64,000 nucleotides of DNA. Source: Zygnema cylindricum. Its lineage: Eukaryota; Streptophyta; Zygnematophyceae; Zygnematales; Zygnemataceae. The stretch spans positions 387,960 through 451,959 of the forward strand of contig JBBHKE010002397.1 of assembly GCA_037447655.1 (NCBI GenBank). Reading direction: 5' to 3'. This document shows positions 12,191-25,700 of this stretch, in pieces; within the stretch, counting starts at the first letter, position 1, and each line of letters opens with the position of its first letter. The translations under genes were made by a program, and so were the position numbers. Below the pieces are notes generated by a model. It saw only the letters and a program-made list of their open reading frames with translations. It did no database searches and was not told the DNA's origin.

Positions 12191-13354
12191 GAAGGCGCAA
12201 GTAATGTTTGACATGAGAACATTTTGAAAAGTACACCGTAAAATTTGCGCTAAAATCCAAAGTAACGTTTCAAAGTTTCGGTCACATGGGCACACACCCT
12301 TACACATAGGGACACTTGAAACCGGGTCCGGCGGATCCGCGCTAAAATACAAATTACATTCGCTAAGTTACAAGTACATGGGGACGCACCCCAAGTTCGA
12401 GGATGACGCAAATTGTACTCTAGAAATTTGCGATATCTTCGTACGGTTGCAACTTAGGCAGTACGACGCTAAGTTTTACAGGAAAACGACAGAATAAAAC
12501 CATTACTTATGCATATGGGAATATACCCTAATGTCTCATTTTGTCTTACATTGTTCTATTCTGTATTTACTGTCGTCGTCTAGTGTGATTAGTTTGGAGA
12601 ATATCCATGTCCGTAAAATAGGATGGTCTACTCCGTAAAATAGTATGGTCTATACTACAGTGCAGAATAGTACACCGTCAATTGCTATTAGAGCATATAA
12701 CGCCAATTCGGTGCCCTTTAAAAAAAAAAAAAATCTCAAATACAATCCATAATTTTATTTTTTCCATTATTCTAATTAGGGAATTTTTTCAATTAGCGTT
12801 AAAAATGGAAGTACATTGCAAAGGTAATAGTATGGCATACGGACAGGCTATCTCCGTACGAAATTATACTTTTTGATTTACAAAGGCATAAAAAGACACT
12901 TAACATTATTGCGCACACATGTGAATGTGCACTGGAAGAAAGAGACGCAAACTCGTCGACAAAATTCACGTTCTCATATGTTCGTACGTCGACCGTGTGA
13001 ACAACACGACGGCGTACGAATTGTCAGATTTTGTACCGATACACATATTAATGTTGACATTGAAAGGGCGGGTACTTATTATTCAGGACAACCCAAATTA
13101 CAGTTAGGGATTAATTAGTATATATATTGTTTTTCAAAAAAATATAATTCCCGATGAGTGTTAATAACTCTATTTTTTTTTTACGCTATTTATTCCTTTA
13201 CTCTAATGGCGATTGACGGTGTACAGTTGTACCGGTTTTTGGACTCTCCAGTACGAGGACAGATGTTGAACCGTTGAAGGATCGTCGAATATAAAACCTT
13301 CAGGCAATGAGAGTACGGACGCACTGTTGCAATTATCGTCGTAAAACTGTGTGT
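12191..13354. other. Intergenic, nothing recognised
   Basis: AT-rich spacer with short unsupported frames only. Confidence 0.4.
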
Positions 13355-13550
13355 TGCTATTGGCCTATTGGTGCCATGCTTTTTTCGCCACTTATATCCT
13401 TTCTCCGTGCACACATGTCTCTTCGATTGGAGACCGCCAATCGGAAAGTGAGAAACGTGTTTTTCAATCGCAACCGCCGGATTAAACATCGCATAAGTGT
13501 ACACGGGAAAAAAAACTGCAGTGGTAGTAGAAATAGTGAAGTACAGTGTA
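13355..13550. mobile_element. Degenerate MITE, hairpin family
   Basis: Contains the internal arms CCTTTCTCCGTGCACACATG and AAGTGTACACGGGAAA about 100 bases apart, with the middle GATTGGAGACCGCCAATCGG shared with 42941-43155. The outer ends are eroded, so boundaries are approximate. Confidence 0.6.
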
Positions 13551-14049
13551 CTCCACTGTGGATCCCAACCTTAATTGTATGCATATTTTTGAGCTATATT
13601 ACGTGCGCAAGTAAAGTGCAGTGCGCAAGGCGAAGAGTTTAGTGCGCTCGCACGTTAAATCATTGTTTCGCACTGAATTGTTTCTGGCTAAGAGGATGCC
13701 ACGCCCTCCACCTCCTCTCTCCCTCATGTCACTTGCTGTAGCCACTACGAACGGATAAAAGGACACAAACAGACAAAATGGCGCAAACAGACAAAATAGC
13801 ATGTGTATCAAGGTCACGTCACGATACATCACACAACAGAACTCATTTTAAGAAGCTTGGGAGTAAAATACGAAAGAAAAGTAAAAAGAAAGAAAGTGAA
13901 GATTGGTTAGGGTTTGATGTATAGCAAGTTTTGAATCTCTTATAAGTGGCTGTCCTAAAGTATACAATTAAAGACTTGATATTCTCTAAATATTCCATAA
14001 TATATGTTTATTTATTCTTTGCGAATCGAAAAATAATTTCAAAACTGTC
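13551..14049. other. Upstream region of the CRY-DASH gene
   Basis: Presumed promoter and 5' UTR of the cryptochrome gene. No TATA box or upstream exon could be assigned with confidence. Confidence 0.3.
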
Positions 14050-17000
14050 ATGATTTCAACTAGTTTGTGTTTCTCATTTCGTTTGTCGTTTCCTGGAACT
14101 GCAAATCTTGTCAGTGGCAAAAGAATAAACTTTTTTCAAGCAGTAAAGCTGAATTCTGTTCGGCTCCGTTCAGCTTTTATTAGTAAACAGTTTTCAAACG
14201 AATATTCTTTCTACGATAACTCATTTGGCAGTGGACATATTCTTGGCAAAGGTACAGTGCTTAATTTGTTTTTTTTTTGACTTTATATCTCTTATTTAGT
14301 GTTGGTTTTTTACATGATTTGACGAAAGTCCTTTTATATTTGTTTTGACTTTTATGACTCTTATTTAGTGTTGATTGTCAATTAAAATTGAAATTGAAAT
14401 TTGAGGCATGAAGAAATGATTTTAAATTAAAATTTGAGGCATGGTTTTTTTTAATGAAGAAACTTTACAACTTATTAATGGCCATCATAGACAGAATGAG
14501 ACTATGTTATTAGGAGGTGAAGGTAATAGGAGGTAATGAAGGAGATTTAAACAGGAAGCAGTACAGAGGAAAAAAATATTATTGAGGAAAAAAATATTAT
14601 TACGGAAAAAAATATTGTTACGGAAAAAAAATTGTTACGGAAAAAAAATTGTTACGGAAAAAAGTACTGAAACAGGAAAAATATGAGTTCACTTTTAACT
14701 GATAGCCATAATTGCTATGAAATTCACCACAATCATAAGAAATTTACGATTTTTTGTGCAGAAACGCACCACATTTCAAAGAATAGTTTTCAAATCAAGT
14801 AGGCGGAACATGGTTTTTGTATTTAAATTAGACAATATTTTTGCAGAGTACGTAATGTCCAGCAAAAAAACATAAAAACGAAAGAAGAGTTCAAGATGGT
14901 ATGCAACCTCTCAAGGTCCTCAAGAAGTTTAAATACTGAAATTAACTAAATACTGAAATTCAATTAAATACTGAAATTTGTGTACGGTATGAAGGAATTT
15001 GAAAGTCCTCTAGAGGCTAAGTGCAGTTCCATAATTTTGAACGCATTTTAAATCAATTACATTTATATAATACATAATAAATTCATCTTAAATATATAAT
15101 TTTGCAGTTTAGGATTTTTCACAATGCTGGAAGGATAGTGTGGAGGGAATTGTACATTGACAACTTTTTTTATCATTTACTCATTTAATCATTTTAGTTC
15201 ATTGAATTATTAGCCTTTCTGTCTTTTCTTAATTTAATTATGTTGTTATTCTATTGTGCAATAATTATTCAATCATTTTACTTATTTTATTTTTTTGTTG
15301 ACTTCAATTTTATTAAGAACTTTGATTATATACAGTCCACTTTTTTTTTAATTCCATAATTCCCCCTTTTTTTAATGAAATTATGTAAATTAATTAATGC
15401 AAAGTTCATTTTCACACTTGAAAAAAAAAAAAAAAGCAATCGGTTTTCCTCACTCCATGATATTATGGTATACCGTGAATCGCAATTAGTGTTTATAACA
15501 CCAATTTGATGCCGTGTTTTTTTTTTTTGCTTAAGTGTAAATTAGTGTTGATTGTACTACTATTTTTTTCTTGATGCTACTTCTTTAAGTGGTAATACCA
15601 TATTAGAGCCCATACTTATAATTTATTTAATCAATAGGACTTTTATAAAAAACCACACTAATAATTTTATTTAATAATATTATTGTAATTCCCACACTAG
15701 AAATTTCTTTAATTTCTTTATTTAATGATAACTATTATAAAAACCCGCACTAATAATTTTTGTACTTAAATAGTGATTGCCATCCACTAGATGCCAAAAA
15801 ACTGGAAAATGAGTTCATCCAAAATGGAGGTAGAGAGAGTGGGCGAGGGAGAGGGATAAGGGGAGGGAGAGGGATGAGGGGAGGAGAGGCATGAGGGAAG
15901 GGAGAAGCGGAGAGAGAGAGAGAGGGAGAACAAGAGTGAGAGGAACGAGGAAAGGAAATGAGGAAGAATAAGGAGAATGAGAAGGAGAAAGAGAGGGACA
16001 GGTAGGGAGAGGGAGGGCGAGGAGGGAAAAAGGGAGTAGGAGGGGAAGGAGATACGTAAACATATACCTTATTTAGAAAATGGTCTTGTTTACAATAAAT
16101 GATTTAAAACACACGTTTTTTTCCTTCATCAGCTCTTCCAGACTTTACACCAAAAATTTTACAAGGCAATCATGAAATTTATAACATTTGCAAACCGTAG
16201 ACCTGTCTTTTTTTTTCCTTGTCTTTTTTTATTCCCCGTCTTTTTTTCTGTCTTTTTTTTTCAGATTATATTATCAATCCTCGCTTACATTACAACCGAG
16301 TTTATAAATCGGTCATGGCTTCGAAAAACTTAAACAAAAACTCTTCTCCGTCTCTCCCTCGTAAGTCAGAAGGTACAGCAATAGTGTGGTTTAGAAACGA
16401 CCTTCGAATTCACGACAATGAAACACTTTTTCGAGCCTGGGAGACATCGGAGTCCGTAGTCCCAATTTACTGTTTTGACCCTCGACATTTCGGAGAAACT
16501 TCTATTTTCGGGTTTCCGAAAACCGGAGGTTTGTATTGCTTTTCTCTTTTTAAATTTTCTCTTTTTTGATTGCTTTTCACTTTTTGACAAGTCAACAACA
16601 ACAACACAAGACAGCTTGTTAGTTTTTTTGTTTCTCGAGTCTCGATTTCTCGATGTTTCTCCATCTTTGTCTTTTCTATCTTTGCATTTTCCACCTTGCT
16701 GTTGAGTCCACCGTGTTTAGCCTTTTTCTTCTTTGTTTTTCTTTCATTTCCATGCTTCTTGCGTTGTTCTCGTTGTCCTTCTCTCTTTTTCTCTCTCTCT
16801 CTCTCTATCTCTCTCTCTTTATCTCTCTCCCTCTCTTTCTCTCTCTCCCTCTCTCTCTCTCTCTGATTCCTTTTTTCTTTTTTTCTTTTCGTCTTTTTGT
16901 TGTTTGTTGTTATTGTCTTTTTTTGTGAATGTTTTTAGAGTTGCGAGCGCAGTTTTTAGTCGAGGCGGTGTCAGATTTGAGAAAACGATTGCAGGCCGTC

Positions 17001-17732
17001 GGATCAGATCTGATCGTACGGCTAGGGAAGCCCGAGGAGAATGTGCCTCAGATTGTCGCAGAACTCGGGGCACATACAGTAAGTTTCCCCTTCCTTTTAC
17101 CACACTAATTATGAAAAGAATGAAATATTGTACGGCTCAAATTACTCCTCAGAGTGGCCAAAATGACTATGCCGACCATCGTTATTAGAGTTGATTACAC
17201 TAACTCGGTCGCGAGTTTTTTTTTGCGAGTTTTAATAGTGTTAACAACAAAACAAAATATTTTTAGCGACAACACTATTTAAGGATGTGGACTACGATCT
17301 GACAGGTCTCCTTGCATTAAATTAGTATTGCTAATTTTAAATTTTGCGTTAACACTGATAAATCCTTAATGCTAATAACAATGGGCGGTGTAGTATGAAA
17401 AGAAGGAAAGAAAATTGATGAGTTCAATTTTTCCTTTCTTTTAACTTAACGACGTATTTCTGAAAAAGAGGAATTTGATGAGGTCAAGTGCTTATCAATT
17501 GAGTCAATATTGAATCTTGAAATTTAAGAACAAAATGTGTAAGGTTATAAAACATTACACGTAAAAAGTGAGGGAAAAATGTTAGAATGAGATGTGATTT
17601 TGGAGGAATCAGATGTTTTTATGGAAAATGTGAGGCAATTAGAAAAAACCAAAACTGTGGAGTTGTGAAGAATGCTTGTATTGCATACTCTGCTTTTTTG
17701 AAGTTGTTTGCTCTTAGACAAGAGGATATATT

Positions 17733-17802
<70 letters not shown>

Positions 17803-18290
17803 CCTCCCTCCCTATCTCTCTCTCTGGGTCAGGTTTATGCTCAAGCAGAAACATGCGAGGAAGAAACGCAAGTAGAAAAAGCCATGGCTAAAGCCTTGGA
17901 AAGGCTGGAGGTGAAGGAAGCTTCAAAAGCGTCAAATGAAAATACAATGGTTAAAAAAATTATAAAACCTCGTTTAGAACTTATATGGGGGACGACAATG
18001 TACCATATCGAGGATTTGCCTTTTGTTTCATCGCAATTACCAGATGTGTACACTCAATTTCGGAAGGTGAGTTGAAGTAAATTATACAATAGATTGACTT
18101 TTAGAATGGAGGGAATGAAGGCAGTAGAGGAGAGTAGTCAAGAACTTTCTATTTGTCTTGCATGATAATGATTATTACTTAACATCTTTTATCAGTTGGT
18201 TTTACATGATTTTGAGCTCGTTTTTCCCTCGGTTTAAGGCAATTTGTTGCTACCTGATTTTTCTGTGGGAGGGGCATACATTCTTGCTGA

Positions 18291-18327
<37 letters not shown>

Positions 18328-19887
18328 TATTATTATTATTGTTTTTCTTTTGTTTTGTTATGTGAACAAGGCAAGACCTAAACCTTGTATCCCTACTAGT
18401 GTTAATGGTTTCAGCCTTGAACTTCATTTTTTCTCGATGTACACCTTTTGGATTAGTAATGACGGTTGTGATGGGAAGTTACGTTTCTTATTTCAGTTCA
18501 CAGTTTCCAAATGAAAATCAGACAGGTGTGCACGAAGAAAAGTTGATTTTTTTGAGTGGCGAAACAAAAATTAATTCTAATAACGATATTCTTGAAAACT
18601 GTCAACTTCCTCTTTTACGACATCGACCAATTAGAGTTTTAAAACTCTTTCCTTAAGTTTCTATGCACCTTTCAGTTACATATATGTCTTACAATTTTTT
18701 TTTTCAGGCCACACTTGGTTGAACTTAAGTCCATTCTACGGTTCAATAAAGTCAAAAACTTTACATTAAAAACAAGATATAGGAGTCGATTTAATTTTGG
18801 ACCTTATTACCTTATTTTACCTTATCTGACAACATGTACTAATGGGATTGTATTGTAATTATTTAAAAGCAAAAGCAACTTTCCAACACAACCCACACTA
18901 ATAATGGTGGGAGATGTACACAATTATGGACCTGATTCAGTCTCACAGACAAAATAGGATAAAGAAAAAACAATAAATTGTAAAGAAGAATAATGTCAGT
19001 ATTGACGTTTTTTAAAATTTGATCATTTTTTTCATGTTGTTAACCTCTCTCCATCGTTGGTCACTCGAACCAAACGACAAAAAACCAAGCATGTTTGAAA
19101 ACATTTCCAAACAATATTTTTTATTTTTTTTTTCTCTTAAAACAAAGCTTGCTTAACTAAATTTCTTCTTTTCGGTCTCTGTAACCACACAAAAAATTTG
19201 TCACGTAAAAAATCGTCACTTATAAACAAAAGATGCTTAAGAAAAACCTTTTTCTTCCGGTCAATTTGTGTAGGCAGTGGAGACTTCTTCAAAGGTTCGT
19301 GGACCTATTGAAATGCCTCAAAATCTAGGGAAGTTTCCTGGAAGCCTCCTGGACAAGATTGGAGGAATTGGGTCCATTCCTTCAGTTTCAGATTTAGGTC
19401 TTCAACCACGGGAACAGGTAAAATGGGGAAAAATAAACCATATTTTTTAAACCGTAATTTTCGAACCATAGTTTTCAAACCGTATTTTTTTAGCCATAAT
19501 TTTTTAACCGTGTTTTTTTTGTTTTTTGACATGAGAGACAAAAACAACCAGTTTTAAATATTTTTACTCTCATGAGCATCGTAAAAAACCTAATGTTGAT
19601 TTTTTTTATTTTCATAAGCAACATATTTTAAAACAATCACTTTTTTCATGAGCAACATAACTTCTGTAATAGTTTATTTTCTTTCTTCTGTACATAAATT
19701 TTAGTACTTTTTGGCTTTGCATTTTTTTTTGATGAGATTTCTTTTTCAGGATCCACGTGGCGTGCTCCCATTCGTCGGTGGAGAATCGGCCGCTTTAGAA
19801 AGGCTTAACAACTACATGTGGAAAAATGTCAGTTGCTGAAAATCCCCTTTGTACCCTTTTACTACTCTCTCTCTCTCTCTGTCTCTT

Positions 19888-19941
<54 letters not shown>

Positions 19942-22709
19942 GCTCTCTCTCTCTCTCTCCCCCTTTTGGTCCCTCTCTTTCTCTCTCTCTCCTCTCTCTC
20001 TTTCTCTTTCACTCTCTCTCCTCTCGGCCCCTTCTAAGCAGTCTATAAAAAAGAGACGTAGTTTAGTCGGTTTTGCGGAGTTTTTCGAGGCTTCATTTTG
20101 TCAGTTATATGGATATAAATATGAGACATGAAACAAAAGAGAGAGAGGGAAACAAAAGGGAGAGGGAAAACGAAAGGGAGAGAGGAAACAGAAGGGAGAC
20201 AGGGAAAGCAAAAGGGAGAGACGGAAAACAAAACGGAGAAGAGGGAAAACAAAAGGGAGAGGGGGAAACAAACTGGAGAGAGGGAAACATAAATTCGAGT
20301 TATCCATATTTGAGGTATAAAACTAAAGGGAGAGAGTGGGGAAACATAACTTTGAGTTATGAAGCAAACGGGAAAGTGAGAAACTGTAAATTGAAGAAAT
20401 GAAAGAGGGGAAACAAAAGGGAGAGTGGCAAAACATAAACCTGAAATATGAATCAAAAAGGAGAGAGGGGAAACATAAATCTGAGGTATAAACTAAGAGG
20501 AGAAAACATAAAATTTGAGATAATAAATCAAAAGCGATATATGAATTAAAAGAGAGAGAGAAAGGGGAAAAAACAGGATATGTTATGTCGCTATAAGGAG
20601 ACTCGAAATGGAATGCTGGGACCCGACTACAGTACAAAATTCAGTCCCTGGCTCGCTATTGGCTCTCTCTCTCCCCGCCTTATCCATGCGGAGGTCAGTT
20701 CCCACTGTTCCGTTCACCTTTATTAGTGTTGACGAAATTTGTCTTTGTTTTCTTCTGGTCTTTCTTCATTCTTTTCTGGTTTTTCTTAGTTTTTCTGGTT
20801 TTTCTTCGTTTTTTCTAGTTTGCCTTCGTTTCTTTCTGGTTTTTCTTGGTTATTCGTTTGTCTTTCTTGGGTTTTCTGGTTTTTTGGGGCAGTTACTCAT
20901 TCCTAAATGAGGTCCAACCTTACCATGTATAGTGTGGATAATACTTCATTTGTTCTTCTTTTCATTCCTTTCTTTCACTCCTTCCTTTCATTGGGACTCC
21001 TCCCTCTCCCTCTCCCCTCTCCCCTCCTCTTTTCTCCCTCCTCCCTCTCCTCCTCTCTCTCTCTCACTCTCTTGCTCTCTCTCTTTCTCTCTCTCTCTCT
21101 CAGAGGGAGAGGGGAGAGCTCTCTTTCTCTCTCTCCCTCTTTCCCTGTCCCTCTATTTCTCCTCGGGATTATAAGGAGAGAATAGTACTGCTTTTACAAC
21201 TAGTCCAAAAGCTTATACGAACTTTAACCTATTTTGAGAACGTGAATTGTTTGGAACCTTAAAAAATCTAACGAAACAGTTTTTTGTTGTTTTTGTTGTT
21301 TTTTTGGGTGGTGGAAATAAGTGCCAGGTGGCGAGATATGAGAGGGAGAGAGTGGCAAATGAATCCACTTATTGGTCAGTGTGTGATCTCTCTCTCTCTC
21401 TCTCTCCCTCTCTCACTCTCTCTCTCCCCCTCTCTTTCCCTCTCCCCCCTCTCCCTGTCTCTCTCTCTCTCTCCTCTCCCCCTCTCTCTTTCTTTCCCTC
21501 AACCTCGCCCTCTCTCGTCCTTGCTCTATCCCTCTATTTCTCTCTCCCTCTCTCTCTTTTCTGTGCTGTTTTTGTGGATTTCTGGAATATCACTACAGTG
21601 AAGGATTTGTGCTTTTTCTGATATTTTTTTATATTGTACCGTTTGTGTAACCTTTTATCTTATTCTATTCTATTTTATTTTGTTTTTTTTTTGTTTTTTT
21701 TCTTATTTTGTTACAGGTTGTTATTTGAACTTATTTGGAGAGACTATTTTCGTTTCCTTTCGATCAAATGTGGGAACTCCATTTTCCATTTAGGTGAGTG
21801 TAGGAGGGAAACAAAATTCAAAGGGGAATAGGGAGAGGGAGAGGGAAATAGAGGGGCATAGAAAGGGAGAAAACGAGGAGGAGAGAGAAGGGGAAAACGA
21901 AATAGAATAACGGATTATGTTTAGAAAATAACGGATTATGTTTTGGAGAAAAATTAATTATCTTTCGGAGAAAAAATAATTTTCTTTCAGAGGAAAACTA
22001 ATTATGGTTTGAAGAATTGTAAAACTGTTAACATTTGGGAGAATACCCTACCTAGAATCAGTACCTCATCACTTTCCTTGAATACGTAAAGAACATGTAA
22101 CCACTTTGTCTGATCAATATTAGAGTTAATAACACTAATCAGTCTCGACTTTTTTGGGCCGAAAACCATAAATTAGTCTTAACTTTTAAGGGATTTCCTT
22201 GGACTAAATTAGTACGATATTTTCTAGTATAATCTATTCTAGTATTGTATATTTTGGTACTATATATTCTAGAATTATATATTATAGTATTATATGTTTT
22301 AGTATTATATATTCTAATGTAATATATTGTAGTATTGTATATTCTATTACTATATATTCTAGGTTATATTTTCTAGTACTACATATTCTAGTATTATTCA
22401 TCCATGATCCGCGCAGTTTTAGAAGTCTTGAAACTATCTCAAACCACACCGCCCATCATTATCACAACTCTAATAACAATTGGGAGTGAAATTTTTTGTG
22501 GACCCACAGTACTTTGAGGCCCCACTGTATAACTGGTAAAATAGTTACTTGAAAGAGGTTAAGGAATACACACTAATTGTGGTTAGTTTTGTATAATCAG
22601 GTGGGCCTCGACACATGGCAAAAAAACAGGAATGGAGAAATGACAAGCTTCTTTTTGATGCCTGGAAAGACGGAATGACCGGGTATGGTTTCCCCACCCC
22701 CCCCCCTCT

Positions 22710-22755
<46 letters not shown>

Positions 22756-25700
22756 TACGTTCTCCTCTCCCTCGATGTTGTTTTGTCAATGCCTGGAAGA
22801 ATGGATGATTAGGTACTGTCTCTCTCTCTCTCTCCTCCCTCTCCTCTCTCCTTTTCCTTCTGTCACTTCTTCCTTTCTCCTCTCCCTCTTTCCATTCTGG
22901 GAGAAGCATTCACTTTTGTTTTTAAACCTTTTTTGAGCAATCCTTTTTTGTTAAAACCATTTGTTTTTTTGTTTTGGGGATGGGATAGATATCCCTTAAT
23001 CGATGCAAATATGCGAGAATTGTGGGGTACTGGTTTTATGTCCAATCGTGGGAGACAAGTAGGTTTTTTTCATCTCTTTCTTCTCATTTTCTTCTCTTTC
23101 TTTTCCTTTTCGTCTCTTTCTCATTTTCTTCTCTTTTTCTTTTGTGGTTTTTCAGATTGTTTGTTCGCTTTTAGTTTGAGAGCTGGGAATGGTTTTTCCG
23201 TTTTGTCTTTTGGCTACCTTTTCCAGTTTTAACAAGTTACCTTTTTTCTTTTCTTCTCTTTCTTTTTTTTTTGAGGTTTTCCAGATTGTTTGTTCGTTTT
23301 TAGTTCGAGACATGGGAATGGATTGGAGGATGGGAGCCGAATGGTTCGAAAGTCTTCTTTTGGACTACGATCCGTGCTCCAATTATGGGAATTGGACCTA
23401 TGGGGCGGGTAAATACCACACCTTAATTAGTGTGGTTCTGTTTTGTTTTTTTTCTTAATTAAGTCTTCTGAATTTGCATGTGGATCTATAAGAAGATGGT
23501 TAAATTTGTGCTCCAATTACGGGAATCAGACCTACGGGGCGGGTAGATACCACACCCTATTTAGTGTGGTTTTGGTTTTATTTTCTCATAAACGAAGTCT
23601 TCTAATTTGCCTGTGGTTCGATGGTTAAATTTGTGCTCCAATTATAGGAATTGGACTCATGGGGAGGGTAAATAGCACACCTTATTCAGTGTGGTTTTGT
23701 TTTTGTTTTAAGTCTTCTAATTTGCATGTTGTACGATGGTTAAATTTGTGCTCCGATTATGGGAATTGGACATACGGGGCGGGTAAATTTCACACCTTAA
23801 TTTGTGTGGTTAATTCTTATTTTCTTATAAATAATGTTTGTAACTTCGCATGTGGTAAAGTTCAAGCGTGGGAATTAGACATACGGGGCAGGTCTCACTT
23901 ACCTCTCCCTCTCCTCCTTCCTCGCCCTCTCCCGTTTTTGGTTGCAATAGTATTAATACATAAATTTCTGTGTACAAAACGCCTACCCTTGAAAGAAAAA
24001 ACCTTCAGAATAGTAAATTGAGTGAAATAAACTTCATAGAATGAACTTTCCTAGTCTCAAATGAGTCGTCGAATTTTTAAATCAAAATCATATTTCATTA
24101 GTATTGTGAATATAAGTTCATAAAATAAAGAGCGTAGTAAATTGGACCATAGAATTAGTACTTTATTCGCCCCATACTAACTCTTAAAATTTTGAACTAA
24201 ACAGATTTGATGAATTCACCGCAGAAAACATAAAATAGACATCGTTTGTAAATATAAACACCACGTTAAATAAGGTATTTACTGACCCCAGATGTGTTCA
24301 CTAACTCATATTTAATTTTGCTGAATATTGAGTGAAACCTAAGTTTCTATTTTGTGTAGAAAGTATTTAATGATGTTTTGAAAATTTTTGAGAGAGTATT
24401 ATTATTGGGTATTGATATTGCTATAATTTTTTTCCTTCTTTGCTTTTTTTTTTTCTTTTCCGTTTTCGTTTTCGTTTTTGGTTTCATTTTCTTTCCTGTT
24501 TTTTTTTATTTTTCCTTAAAAAAGGGATGTTGATGGTGTTTGAATGCAGGAGTCGGAAATGATCCTCGGGAAGATCGATATTTTAGCATTCCAAAACAGG
24601 TACACTTTAGTAAAAGTAATTTCCTTTTTTTTTTTTCTAGAAACTATTTGTTTACCGGCACTCCTTCCTCCCGCCTTCCCTCCCTCCCTCCTCCCTCTCT
24701 CCCTTCCTCCCTCACTCTCTCCCTTCCTCCCTCCCTCTCTCCCTCTCCTCCCTCCCTTTTCCCTCCTCCCTCTCTCCGCTCCCCCCTTACCCTTCTCTCC
24801 CTTCTAGACAAAGTCTAAACTTGAAAGTAAAGAACCTAATGGCTGTTAAATGCGCACGAAAAATAAATAAAGAAATAACCAAAAGAGAAAATAACAAAAT
24901 ATACTGTTTTCAAGAACCACAAGATAGCACTTTTGTCACACCTATTATGTTTTCATAAACCCGGTTTCAAATTTTTTCATAAATCACATTCTTTTTTGGG
25001 GCTTTTTCTAACCTATATCAAGCACGATTGTTTGATGGTTTTTTCAACGGAAGTTTAGTGTGAATATAGCGATTGTACCGTTTTTTCGAGTCTTACTTAA
25101 ACCTGATTAGACACATATGTACTCAAAAAAACTGTTTCAAAAAGGTTTTAAAATGATGTTGAGCGGTTTTAACAAGTTTTTTAATGAATTGTATTGTTCT
25201 TTCTGGGCTCTCTAAAACCCTTCTTTTAGGCATAAAATTTAATGGTGTCATACGATGTCATCGTTTTGTTGACCTCAGAAAAAAAAAATTGTACATTTTC
25301 TTTTCGATGTTTTTTTCATGACAGTTTAGTGTGAATTTAACAATCGTACCGGTTTTCGTAGTCTTTTTTAAACTTTATGAAACACATGTTCTCAACATTA
25401 CGGTTTAGAAAACGGTTTTGTAACGGTTTTACAACAGTTTTAAAACAGCTTTTAGAATGGTTTTAACAAGTATCAACGATTTTACGAATTGAATCGATCT
25501 TCCTTTTTTTTTTCTTTTTTAGGCGCAAAGCTACGATCCAGAGGGAGAATATGTGGCTCATTGGATTCCGGAAATTAAAAATTTAACTCCAAAATCTCGA
25601 CACGCGCCACATCTGTTGTCTCCTTCTGAAAAATCTTTAAGGGGATGGCCGATACAAGGAGGGTATCCTAACCCTATAGTGCATCTCAAACATGGAGGAG

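Noticed and set aside
23376-23895. CRISPR-like regular repeats
   Set aside because: The repeat unit includes an exon end and splice donor of a eukaryotic gene; 'spacers' are also repeated.
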